Source: Christensenella sp. UBA4247 (lineage in GTDB: Bacteria; Bacillota; Clostridia; Christensenellales; CAG-1252). Taken from it: a stretch of DNA of 5,413 nucleotides. The stretch lies in the NCBI GenBank assembly GCA_002395405.1, contig DGWX01000037.1, forward strand, positions 1 through 5,413. Direction: 5' to 3'. Shown piece after piece: positions 1 to 5,413 of this stretch. The notes under the pieces were generated by a model. The model was given only the letters and a program-made list of their open reading frames with translations. It was not told where the DNA came from and searched no databases. The translations under genes were made by a program, and so were the position numbers. The first letter of the stretch is position 1. Each line of letters opens with the position of its first letter.

Positions 1-1263
1 CGTGCGCTTATCGTTCGCAATAGTGAAGTAGTCGCTATCTTCAAGGGAGAGTTGCTTAAAGAGGAAAGTTTGCTCATTCCCGTTATAAACGTATTCAATA
101 AGGGTCTCAGCCTCGGGGACAATAATAAACTTAGTCGTGATCGTATAAACCACTTCGTCCACCGTTACTTCGTAGTTCGGGTTCGCCGTCTCGTAAGTAG
201 CCGTCAGGTGATATTCTCCGACGTCAGACTCACTCGTCAGTGCGGCGTCGGACACGAAACCGAGTTCGCCGAGATCCCCTTCCTCAACGAGGCCGGGAGC
301 CGAAACGACGATTTCCGCAAGGGGAGCTTTGTAAACGGAAGTATAAGACTCTTGCGCAAAAGAAACGGTGACCGCCTTTTTCGCAATGGACCATGCCACT
401 TCCTGCGCAGCGGTCGGATAACCCGTCACGTTCCAGCAGTAAGAATTCGGATCGGCAAGGGTTACGATTGCGGTATAATCACCGGCGTTCGTAGCCGTTC
501 CGTCGGAAACGAGATAAAGCTCGTTAACGTCTTCCGCAACGCCCGTTTGCACGTTTCCGTTATAAACGAGGTTTTCCGCCGCAAGGGGAACGTTCACGAG
601 ACCGCGAATGTTAAAGAAACCTTGCGTTGCGGGGGTTCCGCCGTCTTTCATTTCGAAAGTACAAATGCTGTCTCCGGTGAAAGAAAGTTCGCCGCCGAGC
701 AAGATATCGTACTCGCCTACCGCGGAATCTCCGACAATCGTAAACTCGGCCTCAAAGAGATACAAGGTCTCGTTTAACGCGTAAGATCCCTCGTCACCCG
801 TTACGCCGACGAGCTCTCCGACCGTGCTTCCGCTGACGGAAGAAACGTTAAACGCGGTCAAGCTGCTATCCGCAACGAGATAATCATCGATGGATTCGCT
901 GTCAAGCTCGATAACGGTGGAAAGGTTGCCGTTCGCCGAGATGGAATTCGGACGGATCAAAGATCCACCCGGAACTCTGATGGCGGGAGCGACCTTGCCT
1001 TCCATGATCAAAGCGGCCGACGATTGAACAGAGCTAGGCTTCGCGATATAATAGCGAACGGTAACCGTTCTCGCCGTGCCGCTCTGCAACAGATCGGGAT
1101 ACGCTTCATCCGAAGACACCGCGCTCGCGATGACCGTAAGGGTTTCTTCGGTCTCGGCGGACGCGGACGCCACCGCGCTTACCGCAAACATCGCGGCAAA
1201 GGCGAGGGCAAGTACGACGACTGCCGTCACGAGACATTTGACTGACTTCTTTACTGTACTCAT
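1..1263 (-). CDS. Secreted multi-domain surface protein with MBG/Ig-like repeats (3' end outside window)
   Basis: An open frame of 421 codons runs without a stop from ATG at 1263 to the window edge, so the C-terminus and any cell-wall anchor are not visible. The start is set by a GGAGG ribosome binding site 10 nt upstream and by a classical signal peptide: K5, K6, K9, a hydrophobic core at about 11-32, and an ASA site with predicted cleavage after A36. C10 is not in a lipobox, so this is not a lipoprotein. Residues about 42-221 look like a beta-sandwich; the segment at 167-191 (FEAEFTIVGDSAVGEYDI) resembles the last strands of cohesin-like domains, which is tentative. Residues 222-301 form an Ig-like repeat: YNGNVQTG at 234-241, TNAGDY near 258, Y275-x-W277, then VAWSI. 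Residues about 300-377 match the MBG_2 pattern (GLVEEGD 324-330, VGEY 348-351, NY 363-364, VVYTIT 371-376). A further repeat opens at 383 with YNGNEQT. The probable role is extracellular adhesion or a structural scaffold; the ligand is unknown. It is transcribed from its own promoter, separated from metK by a terminator. Confidence 0.88.
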   Translation of the reverse strand, partial: MSTVKKSVKCLVTAVVVLALAFAAMFAVSAVASASAETEETLTVIASAVSSDEAYPDLLQSGTARTVTVRYYIAKPSSVQSSAALIMEGKVAPAIRVPGGSLIRPNSISANGNLSTVIELDSESIDDYLVADSSLTAFNVSSVSGSTVGELVGVTGDEGSYALNETLYLFEAEFTIVGDSAVGEYDILLGGELSFTGDSICTFEMKDGGTPATQGFFNIRGLVNVPLAAENLVYNGNVQTGVAEDVNELYLVSDGTATNAGDYTAIVTLADPNSYCWNVTGYPTAAQEVAWSIAKKAVTVSFAQESYTSVYKAPLAEIVVSAPGLVEEGDLGELGFVSDAALTSESDVGEYHLTATYETANPNYEVTVDEVVYTITTKFIIVPEAETLIEYVYNGNEQTFLFKQLSLEDSDYFTIANDKRT

Positions 1264-1272
1264 TGTTTTTTT

Positions 1273-1280
1273 ACCTCCAA
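1273..1280 (-). promoter_or_regulatory. Ribosome binding site of the surface protein gene
   Basis: The minus strand reads TTGGAGGT here, with 10 nt between GGAGG and the ATG at 1263. It is a near-perfect match to the anti-Shine-Dalgarno sequence and it fixes the start codon. The same bases lie in a small inverted repeat (TACCT at 1284-1280 and AGGTA at 1276-1272, loop TGG). The 3' half of the SD could therefore be paired in a five-bp hairpin. Confidence 0.85.
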
Positions 1281-1307
1281 GGTACAAACTTTTATATTTT
1301 TTGCTGC

Positions 1308-1328
1308 TCTCTTCTCTTAAAGAAGAGA
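1308..1328 (-). other. Leader stem-loop upstream of the surface protein gene
   Basis: On the minus strand TCTCTTCT (1328-1321) pairs perfectly with AGAAGAGA (1315-1308) across a five-base loop, UUAAG. It lies in the predicted 5' untranslated leader, 44 nt before the start codon. An A-rich run rather than a U-tract follows, so it is not an intrinsic terminator. It could stabilise the mRNA or act in post-transcriptional control. The pairing is seen directly; any role is inference. Confidence 0.5.
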
Positions 1329-1339
1329 TACGTTACTAT

Positions 1340-1380
1340 ATGCGCGAACTTCTTTTTTTTGTACGCCAAAATGCGCGTAC
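1340..1380. repeat. Direct repeat ATGCGCG(A/T)AC, two copies 31 bp apart
   Basis: On the plus strand atgcgcgaac at 1340-1349 and atgcgcgtac at 1371-1380 match at 9 of 10 positions. The 31-bp offset is close to three helical turns, so both copies would face the same side of the DNA. Both lie just downstream of the predicted transcription start of the surface protein gene. They may be binding sites for one regulator, although chance similarity in a short region cannot be excluded. Confidence 0.35.
1361..1380. repeat. Inverted repeat GTACGC-N8-GCGTAC in the leader
   Basis: Perfect six-bp arms (gtacgc 1361-1366, gcgtac 1375-1380) flank eight bases. The right arm overlaps the neighbouring palindrome at 1376-1393, so in RNA the two structures would compete for the same bases. 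A run of eight As follows on the transcribed strand, so it is not a terminator in the direction of the surface gene. Confidence 0.45.
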
Positions 1381-1393
1381 GAATATTCGCACG
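1376..1393. promoter_or_regulatory. Operator-like palindrome at the predicted transcription start
   Basis: The centre CGAATATTCG (1380-1389) is a perfect ten-bp palindrome. It extends to nine-bp arms (1376-1384 and 1385-1393) with one mismatch, at 1379/1390. It begins at about +1 relative to the -10 box at 1399-1404 and covers the first 17 or so transcribed bases. That position suits a repressor that blocks promoter clearance. The perfect centre leaves little loop, which favours a DNA-binding site over an RNA hairpin. The regulator is unknown. Confidence 0.4.
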
Positions 1394-1398
1394 TATAT

Positions 1399-1428
1399 AC
1401 TATATCAAAAATGGCGACACATTTTCAA
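1399..1428 (-). promoter_or_regulatory. Sigma-A type promoter of the surface protein gene
   Basis: On the minus strand a -35 box TTGAAA (1428-1423, 5 of 6 to consensus) and a -10 box TATAGT (1404-1399, 5 of 6) are separated by 18 bp. A TGA immediately before the -10 gives an extended -10 element. An A-tract at 1440-1434 upstream could act as an UP element. The predicted start near 1392 gives a leader of about 130 nt, long enough to hold regulatory structure. Confidence 0.6.
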
Positions 1429-1625
1429 TACCATTTTTTTGAAATCGGCGAAACGTAAGCAATAAGTGTCATTTATGAAATGTGGAAAAATTCGGATAAA
1501 TAGGTATTTTTCTAATTATAAAATTTTTTTCCGTAAATATTACACGACAAAATGATAGCAAATTTCGAATGTAAACAAAATAACGCCTTTTTCGATTTTT
1601 TTCTTCCCGGTTTTTCCCGTAAAAT

Positions 1626-1663
1626 AAAAAAAGAACTCGATTTCGCTTTGAGTTCTTTTTTTT
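1626..1663 (-). terminator. Intrinsic terminator of metK
   Basis: GAACTC at 1633-1638 pairs with GAGTTC at 1650-1655 across an 11-base loop. The stem is extended by seven A:T pairs (As 1626-1632 against Ts from 1656). On the minus strand a run of seven Us, then A and four more Us, forms the release tract. It starts 9 nt after the metK TAA. The long flanking A and T runs could let it work in both directions, but no gene converges from the left. Confidence 0.88.
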
Positions 1664-1671
1664 GACTTAGC

Positions 1672-2847
1672 TTAACGACCGAGCAACTTACGAATTTCGT
1701 CCACTCGATCCGTTTCTTCCCACGAGAAGCCTTTTCTTCCGAAATGCCCGTAATTCGAGGTCGCTCGATAGATAGGACGGCGCAAGCGAAGCGCGTCTAT
1801 AATCGCGGAAGGACGAAGATCAAAGACTTTCCGCACGATCTTTTCCAATTCTCCGTCCGGGATACAACCCGTTCCGAAGGTATTTACGTGCAGCGAAATG
1901 GGGTGAGCCACTCCGATCGCGTAAGAAACTTCGAGTTGCATTCTGTCCGCCGCGCCCGCCGCCACCATATTTTTGCAAACGTAGCGCGCCATATACGCCG
2001 CGCTCCTATCCACTTTGGTCGGGTCCTTTCCCGAGAACGCGCCGCCGCCGTGAGGGCAATAGCCGCCGTACGTATCCACGATGATCTTTCTGCCGGTCAG
2101 TCCGCTGTCTCCGTGCGGTCCGCCCGTTACGAAACGACCCGTCGGATTTACATAGATCAAGGTATTTTCGTCCAAAAGGGAAGCGGGGATCGCTTTTTTG
2201 ATGATCTCTTCTTCCACGTCGCGGCGAAGTTTTTTCATTTCGACGTCAGGCTCGTGCTGCGTGGAAACGACGACGGTATGCACGCGTTTCGGCTTTCCGT
2301 TTACATACTCCACCGTAACTTGTGCTTTTCCGTCCGGACGAAGATACGCGATTTCGCCGTTCTTTCTCGCTTCGGTCAATCGAAGGGTCAACTTATGCGC
2401 GAGAGTGATCGGGAGAGGCATCAGCTCTTCCGTTTCGCGGCAGGCGTATCCATACATCATTCCTTGGTCGCCCGCGCCGATTTTGTCGTACTTATCGCCC
2501 GAAGCGCTGTCCGTGCTGTTATCGACGCCCATCGCGATATCGGGAGATTGCTCGTCCAAAGAGACCATGACCGAGCAGGTATCGGCGTCAAAGCCCGTAT
2601 CGCTCGAGGTATAACCGATACTTCTGACGACGTCTCTGACGATCTTTTGTACGTTCGGATTGTGCGACGAAGTAATTTCGCCTACCACGATCGCGATCCC
2701 CGTGGTAACCACCGTTTCGACCGCGACGCGCGCGGCGGGATCCACGGAGAGGACGTCGTCCAAAACCGCGTCGGAGATTTGATCCGCGACTTTATCGGGA
2801 TGACCTTCCGTTATACTTTCACTTGTAATCAATCTAACTTCTTGCAT
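1672..2847 (-). CDS. metK: S-adenosylmethionine synthetase (methionine adenosyltransferase)
   Basis: This cytosolic enzyme makes S-adenosylmethionine from methionine and ATP, releasing phosphate and pyrophosphate; it is the cell's main methyl-donor supply. The 391-residue length is normal for the family. Visible signatures include the N-terminal substrate loop GHPDK (15-19, with metal-binding D18), the ATP motif GAGDQG (124-129), NPTGRF (234-239) followed by GGPHGDSGLTGRK, and the phosphate-binding loop GGGAFSGKD (267-275) with K274, K278, D280 and R281. The C-terminus YGHFGR is also typical. All key residues appear intact. The ATG at 2847 is chosen because the N-terminus aligns with other MetK proteins and no alternative start exists; no Shine-Dalgarno sequence precedes it. 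It lies 42 bp after rpoC on the same strand and may be co-transcribed with it. Its own terminator follows. There is no room for a SAM riboswitch directly upstream. Confidence 0.98.
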   Translation of the reverse strand: MQEVRLITSESITEGHPDKVADQISDAVLDDVLSVDPAARVAVETVVTTGIAIVVGEITSSHNPNVQKIVRDVVRSIGYTSSDTGFDADTCSVMVSLDEQSPDIAMGVDNSTDSASGDKYDKIGAGDQGMMYGYACRETEELMPLPITLAHKLTLRLTEARKNGEIAYLRPDGKAQVTVEYVNGKPKRVHTVVVSTQHEPDVEMKKLRRDVEEEIIKKAIPASLLDENTLIYVNPTGRFVTGGPHGDSGLTGRKIIVDTYGGYCPHGGGAFSGKDPTKVDRSAAYMARYVCKNMVAAGAADRMQLEVSYAIGVAHPISLHVNTFGTGCIPDGELEKIVRKVFDLRPSAIIDALRLRRPIYRATSNYGHFGRKGFSWEETDRVDEIRKLLGR

Positions 2848-2890
2848 TCGTATAAAAGGTCGGGGGCATTTGCTGCCCCCGTTTTTGCAT
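2834..2890 (-). CDS. Possible 18-codon coupling ORF between rpoC and metK
   Basis: An ATG overlaps the rpoC stop as TAATG (2892-2888) and opens an 18-codon frame, MQKRGQQMPPTFYTNARS. It spans the intercistronic hairpin and ends at TAG 2836-2834, 14 bases inside metK and out of frame with it. Ribosomes finishing rpoC could restart here and then reach the SD-less metK start. No SD lies at normal spacing and the peptide resembles nothing known to me. It may well be chance. Confidence 0.15.
   Translation of the reverse strand: MQKRGQQMPPTFYTNARS
2861..2881 (-). terminator. GC-rich intercistronic hairpin, weak terminator or attenuator
   Basis: A perfect eight-bp stem (CGGGGGCA / TGCCCCCG) with a five-base loop lies between the rpoC stop and the metK start. 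In the direction of transcription it is preceded by five As and followed by ACC and then UUUUAU, so the U-tract is displaced by three bases. This looks like a leaky terminator or a 3'-end stabiliser that lowers metK output relative to rpoC. The stem ends 13 nt before the metK ATG, where a Shine-Dalgarno sequence would normally lie. Confidence 0.5.
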
Positions 2891-5413
2891 TACGCCAAAT
2901 AGGAGTTGTCTTCCTGAACGTTGCTATCCACGAGGACGTTCGGAACAACGTTTACGTTTTGATAGATTTTAAGACCCGTACCCGCGGGGATCAGCTTACC
3001 GAGGATCACGTTCTCTTTAAGGCCGAGAAGCGGATCGACTTTGCCTTTGATCGCCGCGTCCGTTAACACCCTCGTCGTCTCCTGGAAGGAAGCGGAAGCG
3101 AGGAAGCTTTCGGAAGCCAAAGAAGCTTTGGTAATACCGAGGAGCGTACGCTTCGCGGTCGCGGGCGTTCCGCCGAGCGAAAGAACCTTCATATTGTTCT
3201 CTTCGTAAGTCGAAAGATCGACGAGTTCGCCGGGGAGGAAATCGGTATCGCCCTGCTTTTCGATCCTGACCTTTCTCAGCATCTGCCTGATGATGATCTC
3301 GATGTGTTTATCGTTTATATCAACACCGGACAAACGATACGCGTCTTTTACTTCGCGGATCAAATAATCCTGAACGCCCTTTACGCCGCGCGTACGGAGC
3401 ATATCCTGCAAATTGATCGCGCCTTGCGTAAGCTGCGTTCCGGGATCGACTTCCTGCCCGTCTTGAACGAGGATCTTCGCGTTGATCGCGGGAACGTACT
3501 CTTTTCTGTCTTGTTCGTTTTCAACGGTGATCGTCCGTCTCTTGTTCTTTTCGGAGATCGTAACGGTACCGGCAATATCGGAAATGATCGCCTGCGCTTT
3601 GGGATTGCGGCATTCGAAGAGCTCTTCGACGCGCGGCAAACCTTGCGTAATATCTTCGGAAGACGCGACACCGCCCGTATGGAACGTACGCATCGTAAGC
3701 TGCGTACCCGGCTCGCCGATGGATTGCGCCGCGATAACGCCGACCGCTTCGCCGACTTTAACGGGGTTGCCGCTCGCCATATTCTTGCCGTAACACTTGG
3801 AGCAAAGACCCGACGCGCACTTACAGGTAAACACGCTTCTGATCTTTACGCTCTCGATGCCCGCTTTCTCGATCGCGTCCGCCGCCTCTTCGCTGATCAT
3901 CGAATCCGCGGGAACGATCTCTTCGCCCGTTGCGGGATCCTTGATCGCTTCGATCGTGTATCTTCCGATGATCCTGTCTTTCAGCTTCTCGATGAGATCG
4001 CCTCTGCCTCCGTAGATCGCGCTGACCACGACGCCCTTTTTGTCGCCGCAATCCATTTCGCGAATGATGACCGATTGCGAAACATCCACGAGCCTACGGG
4101 TCAAATAACCGGATTCCGCCGTTTTCAGAGCGGTATCGGCAAGACCTTTACGGCCGCCGTGGGAAGAAATAAAGTATTCGAGAGCGGACAAACCTTCGCG
4201 GAAGTTGCTCTTAACGGGAAGTTCGATCGTCTTACCGGTCGGGTCTTTCATAAGACCGCGCATGCCGGCGAGCTGACGGATCTGACTCATATTACCACGA
4301 GCGCCGCTCTGCTCCATCATCTTGATGGGGTTGAACTTATCCCAGCACTTGGAAAGCGCGTCGGTAACGTCGTCCGTAACCTTGTTCCAGATCGCGATGA
4401 CCTGCTTGGTTCTCTCCGCGTCCGTAATATGACCGCGGCGGAAAAGCTTTTCGACGTCCGCGACTTTCTTTTCCGCGTCCGCGATGATCTGATCTTTCTC
4501 TTTGGGGATATGCATATCGAACACGCTGGTCGTAAGCGCGCCGATCGTGGAGTACTTAAAGCCTTGCGCCTTGATCTTATCGAGAACGACGGCGGTTTCG
4601 GTACTTCCTTTATACTTAAAGCACTTTTCCACGATTTGACCGAGCTGTTTTTTACCGACGAGGAAGTCGATTTCAAGCGCGAGCGCGTTCTCGGGTTTCG
4701 TTCTGTCCACGAAATGGAGATCTTGCGGGATCGCCTCGTTAAAGATGAATCTGCCGAGCGTCGTATGCACCCTGCCGGTAACGACTTTTCCGTCGATCTC
4801 TTTCGAAACGCGGACGTAGATCTTGGCTTGCAATTCGATATCTTTGTTTGCGTAAGCGAGTTTCGCCTCGTCCACGCTCATAAAATATTTGCCTTCGCCC
4901 TTCGCGCCCTCTTTCTCGATGGTCAGGTAGTAACTGCCGAGGATCATATCCTGCGTCGGGGTCATAACGGGCTTGCCGTCCGAAAGCTTCAAGATGTTGT
5001 TCGTGGAGAGCATCAGGAAGCGAGCTTCCGCTTGCGCCTCGATGGAAAGAGGAACGTGGACCGCCATTTGGTCGCCGTCGAAGTCCGCGTTAAACGCGCC
5101 GCAAACGAGGGGGTGAAGCTTGATCGCTCTGCCTTCCACGAGAACGGGTTCGAACGCTTGGATACCGAGGCGGTGCAAGGTCGGCGCGCGGTTCAAAAGA
5201 ACGGGATGGTCTTTGATAATATCTTCGAGAACGTCCCAAACTTCGCTTCTCGCACGCTCCACGTAACGCTTCGCGTTCTTGATATTGTTACAAATATTTC
5301 TCTCCACGAGCTCTTTCATAATAAAGGGCTTGAAGAGTTCGAGCGCCATCTCTTTCGGGAGACCGCATTGATAGAGTTTCAATTCGGGTCCGACGACGAT
5401 AACCGAACGGCCG
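2890..5413 (-). CDS. rpoC: DNA-directed RNA polymerase subunit beta-prime (5' end outside window)
   Basis: The frame is open to the right edge (first whole codon 5412-5410, reading GRSVIVVGPE), so the true start is outside; roughly 330-350 N-terminal residues, including the first zinc finger, are missing. The 840 visible residues fit a Firmicutes subunit of about 1,200. Numbering from the first visible residue, the catalytic magnesium loop NADFDGD is at 108-114 (bases 5071-5091) with all three aspartates. SGARGN is at about 369, and the bridge helix GLADTALKT onward at 423-443. The second zinc site is C455 with C530, C537 and C540, with an extra C532. The trigger loop TMRTFHTGG carries M574 and H578. 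The trigger loop runs straight into the DITQGLPRV segment, so the large enterobacterial insertion is absent. The C-terminal SLASESFLASASFQETTR segment (clamp/jaw end) is present. The subunit forms the active centre of the core enzyme. Downstream is metK rather than the usual ribosomal protein genes. Confidence 0.98.
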   Translation of the reverse strand, partial: GRSVIVVGPELKLYQCGLPKEMALELFKPFIMKELVERNICNNIKNAKRYVERARSEVWDVLEDIIKDHPVLLNRAPTLHRLGIQAFEPVLVEGRAIKLHPLVCGAFNADFDGDQMAVHVPLSIEAQAEARFLMLSTNNILKLSDGKPVMTPTQDMILGSYYLTIEKEGAKGEGKYFMSVDEAKLAYANKDIELQAKIYVRVSKEIDGKVVTGRVHTTLGRFIFNEAIPQDLHFVDRTKPENALALEIDFLVGKKQLGQIVEKCFKYKGSTETAVVLDKIKAQGFKYSTIGALTTSVFDMHIPKEKDQIIADAEKKVADVEKLFRRGHITDAERTKQVIAIWNKVTDDVTDALSKCWDKFNPIKMMEQSGARGNMSQIRQLAGMRGLMKDPTGKTIELPVKSNFREGLSALEYFISSHGGRKGLADTALKTAESGYLTRRLVDVSQSVIIREMDCGDKKGVVVSAIYGGRGDLIEKLKDRIIGRYTIEAIKDPATGEEIVPADSMISEEAADAIEKAGIESVKIRSVFTCKCASGLCSKCYGKNMASGNPVKVGEAVGVIAAQSIGEPGTQLTMRTFHTGGVASSEDITQGLPRVEELFECRNPKAQAIISDIAGTVTISEKNKRRTITVENEQDRKEYVPAINAKILVQDGQEVDPGTQLTQGAINLQDMLRTRGVKGVQDYLIREVKDAYRLSGVDINDKHIEIIIRQMLRKVRIEKQGDTDFLPGELVDLSTYEENNMKVLSLGGTPATAKRTLLGITKASLASESFLASASFQETTRVLTDAAIKGKVDPLLGLKENVILGKLIPAGTGLKIYQNVNVVPNVLVDSNVQEDNSYLA

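Larger units (their letters stand above)
1264..1671. other. AT-rich intergenic control region without a gene
   Basis: This 408-bp stretch between the surface protein start and the metK stop is clearly richer in A and T than the flanking genes. Its left third holds the promoter, dyads, leader stem-loop and ribosome binding site of the surface protein, and its right end holds the metK terminator. The part at about 1441-1625 shows only A/T runs, one TATAAT-like hexamer (1515-1520, minus strand) without a good -35, and short imperfect repeats. No coding frame with a ribosome binding site, tRNA or riboswitch fold was recognised in it. Confidence 0.8.

Noticed and set aside
52..777. A 241-codon plus-strand open frame
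   Set aside because: It is antisense to the surface protein, whose frame has a signal peptide, an RBS and recognisable MBG-type motifs. The plus frame has no family resemblance.
1234..1236. Cys10 of the surface protein as a lipoprotein cysteine
   Set aside because: It precedes the hydrophobic core rather than following it and lacks a lipobox; the ASA cleavage site at residue 36 fits signal peptidase I.
1335..1340. A second TATAGT -10 box closer to the surface protein gene
   Set aside because: No acceptable -35 lies at 16-18 bp (TACAAA at best), and the upstream promoter at 1399-1428 is much better.
1076..1465. A plus-strand open frame running from the signal-peptide region into the spacer
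   Set aside because: It starts inside the surface protein gene on the opposite strand, has no RBS, and turns into low-complexity Leu/Phe-rich translation of the AT-rich control region.
1515..1520. A perfect TATAAT hexamer on the minus strand as a second promoter
   Set aside because: The best -35 at 17 bp is GTAATA, only 3 of 6 to consensus, and the region is so A/T-rich that such hexamers are expected by chance.
2861..2886. The GC-rich hairpin plus TTTTT read as a plus-strand terminator
   Set aside because: It has a good terminator shape in that direction, but no plus-strand gene exists for it to end; it is only relevant to the minus-strand rpoC-metK transcript.
2848..2889. A SAM riboswitch upstream of metK
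   Set aside because: Only 42 bp separate rpoC and metK, far too short for any known SAM riboswitch aptamer. The region holds one simple eight-bp hairpin.
1744..3066. A 440-codon plus-strand open frame antisense to metK and the end of rpoC
   Set aside because: It mirrors two highly conserved minus-strand genes, crosses their junction, is rich in Arg, His and Asp as expected for antisense translation of this codon usage, and has no recognisable domain.

Overview
The window holds the ends of two long genes and one complete gene, all on the minus strand. From right to left they are the C-terminal two thirds of rpoC (RNA polymerase beta-prime), the complete metK (S-adenosylmethionine synthetase), an AT-rich spacer of about 400 bp, and the N-terminal 421 codons of a secreted, multi-domain surface protein whose 3' end lies beyond base 1. 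No RNA gene, mobile element, CRISPR array or phage gene was seen.

The organism looks like a low-to-mid GC Gram-positive bacterium of the Clostridia type, probably an uncultured gut or rumen lineage. The evidence is a beta-prime subunit without the large trigger-loop insertion of Proteobacteria, a strong GGAGG ribosome binding site, A/T-rich intrinsic terminators, and a secreted protein built from MBG/Ig-like YNG..QT repeats common in Firmicutes surface proteins. The lineage call is an inference from features, not from a database search.

Layout. At 2890-5413, rpoC enters from the right edge and ends in a TAA stop. A 42-bp gap follows, with a perfect GC-rich hairpin (2861-2881) and no visible Shine-Dalgarno sequence. 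metK (1672-2847) comes next and ends just before a clear intrinsic terminator (1626-1663). At 1264-1625 is an AT-rich control region. It carries a good sigma-A type promoter pointing left, a palindrome at the expected transcription start, a second overlapping inverted repeat, a leader stem-loop and a strong ribosome binding site. At 1-1263 is the surface protein, with a textbook signal peptide.

rpoC and metK are housekeeping genes and may share a transcript, with the hairpin between them tuning metK. The surface protein is a separate unit with its own promoter and no evident functional link to them. The coding content is conventional. The parts most worth a second look are the dyad-rich leader of the surface protein gene, the SD-less rpoC-metK junction, and the unusual rpoC-metK gene order.
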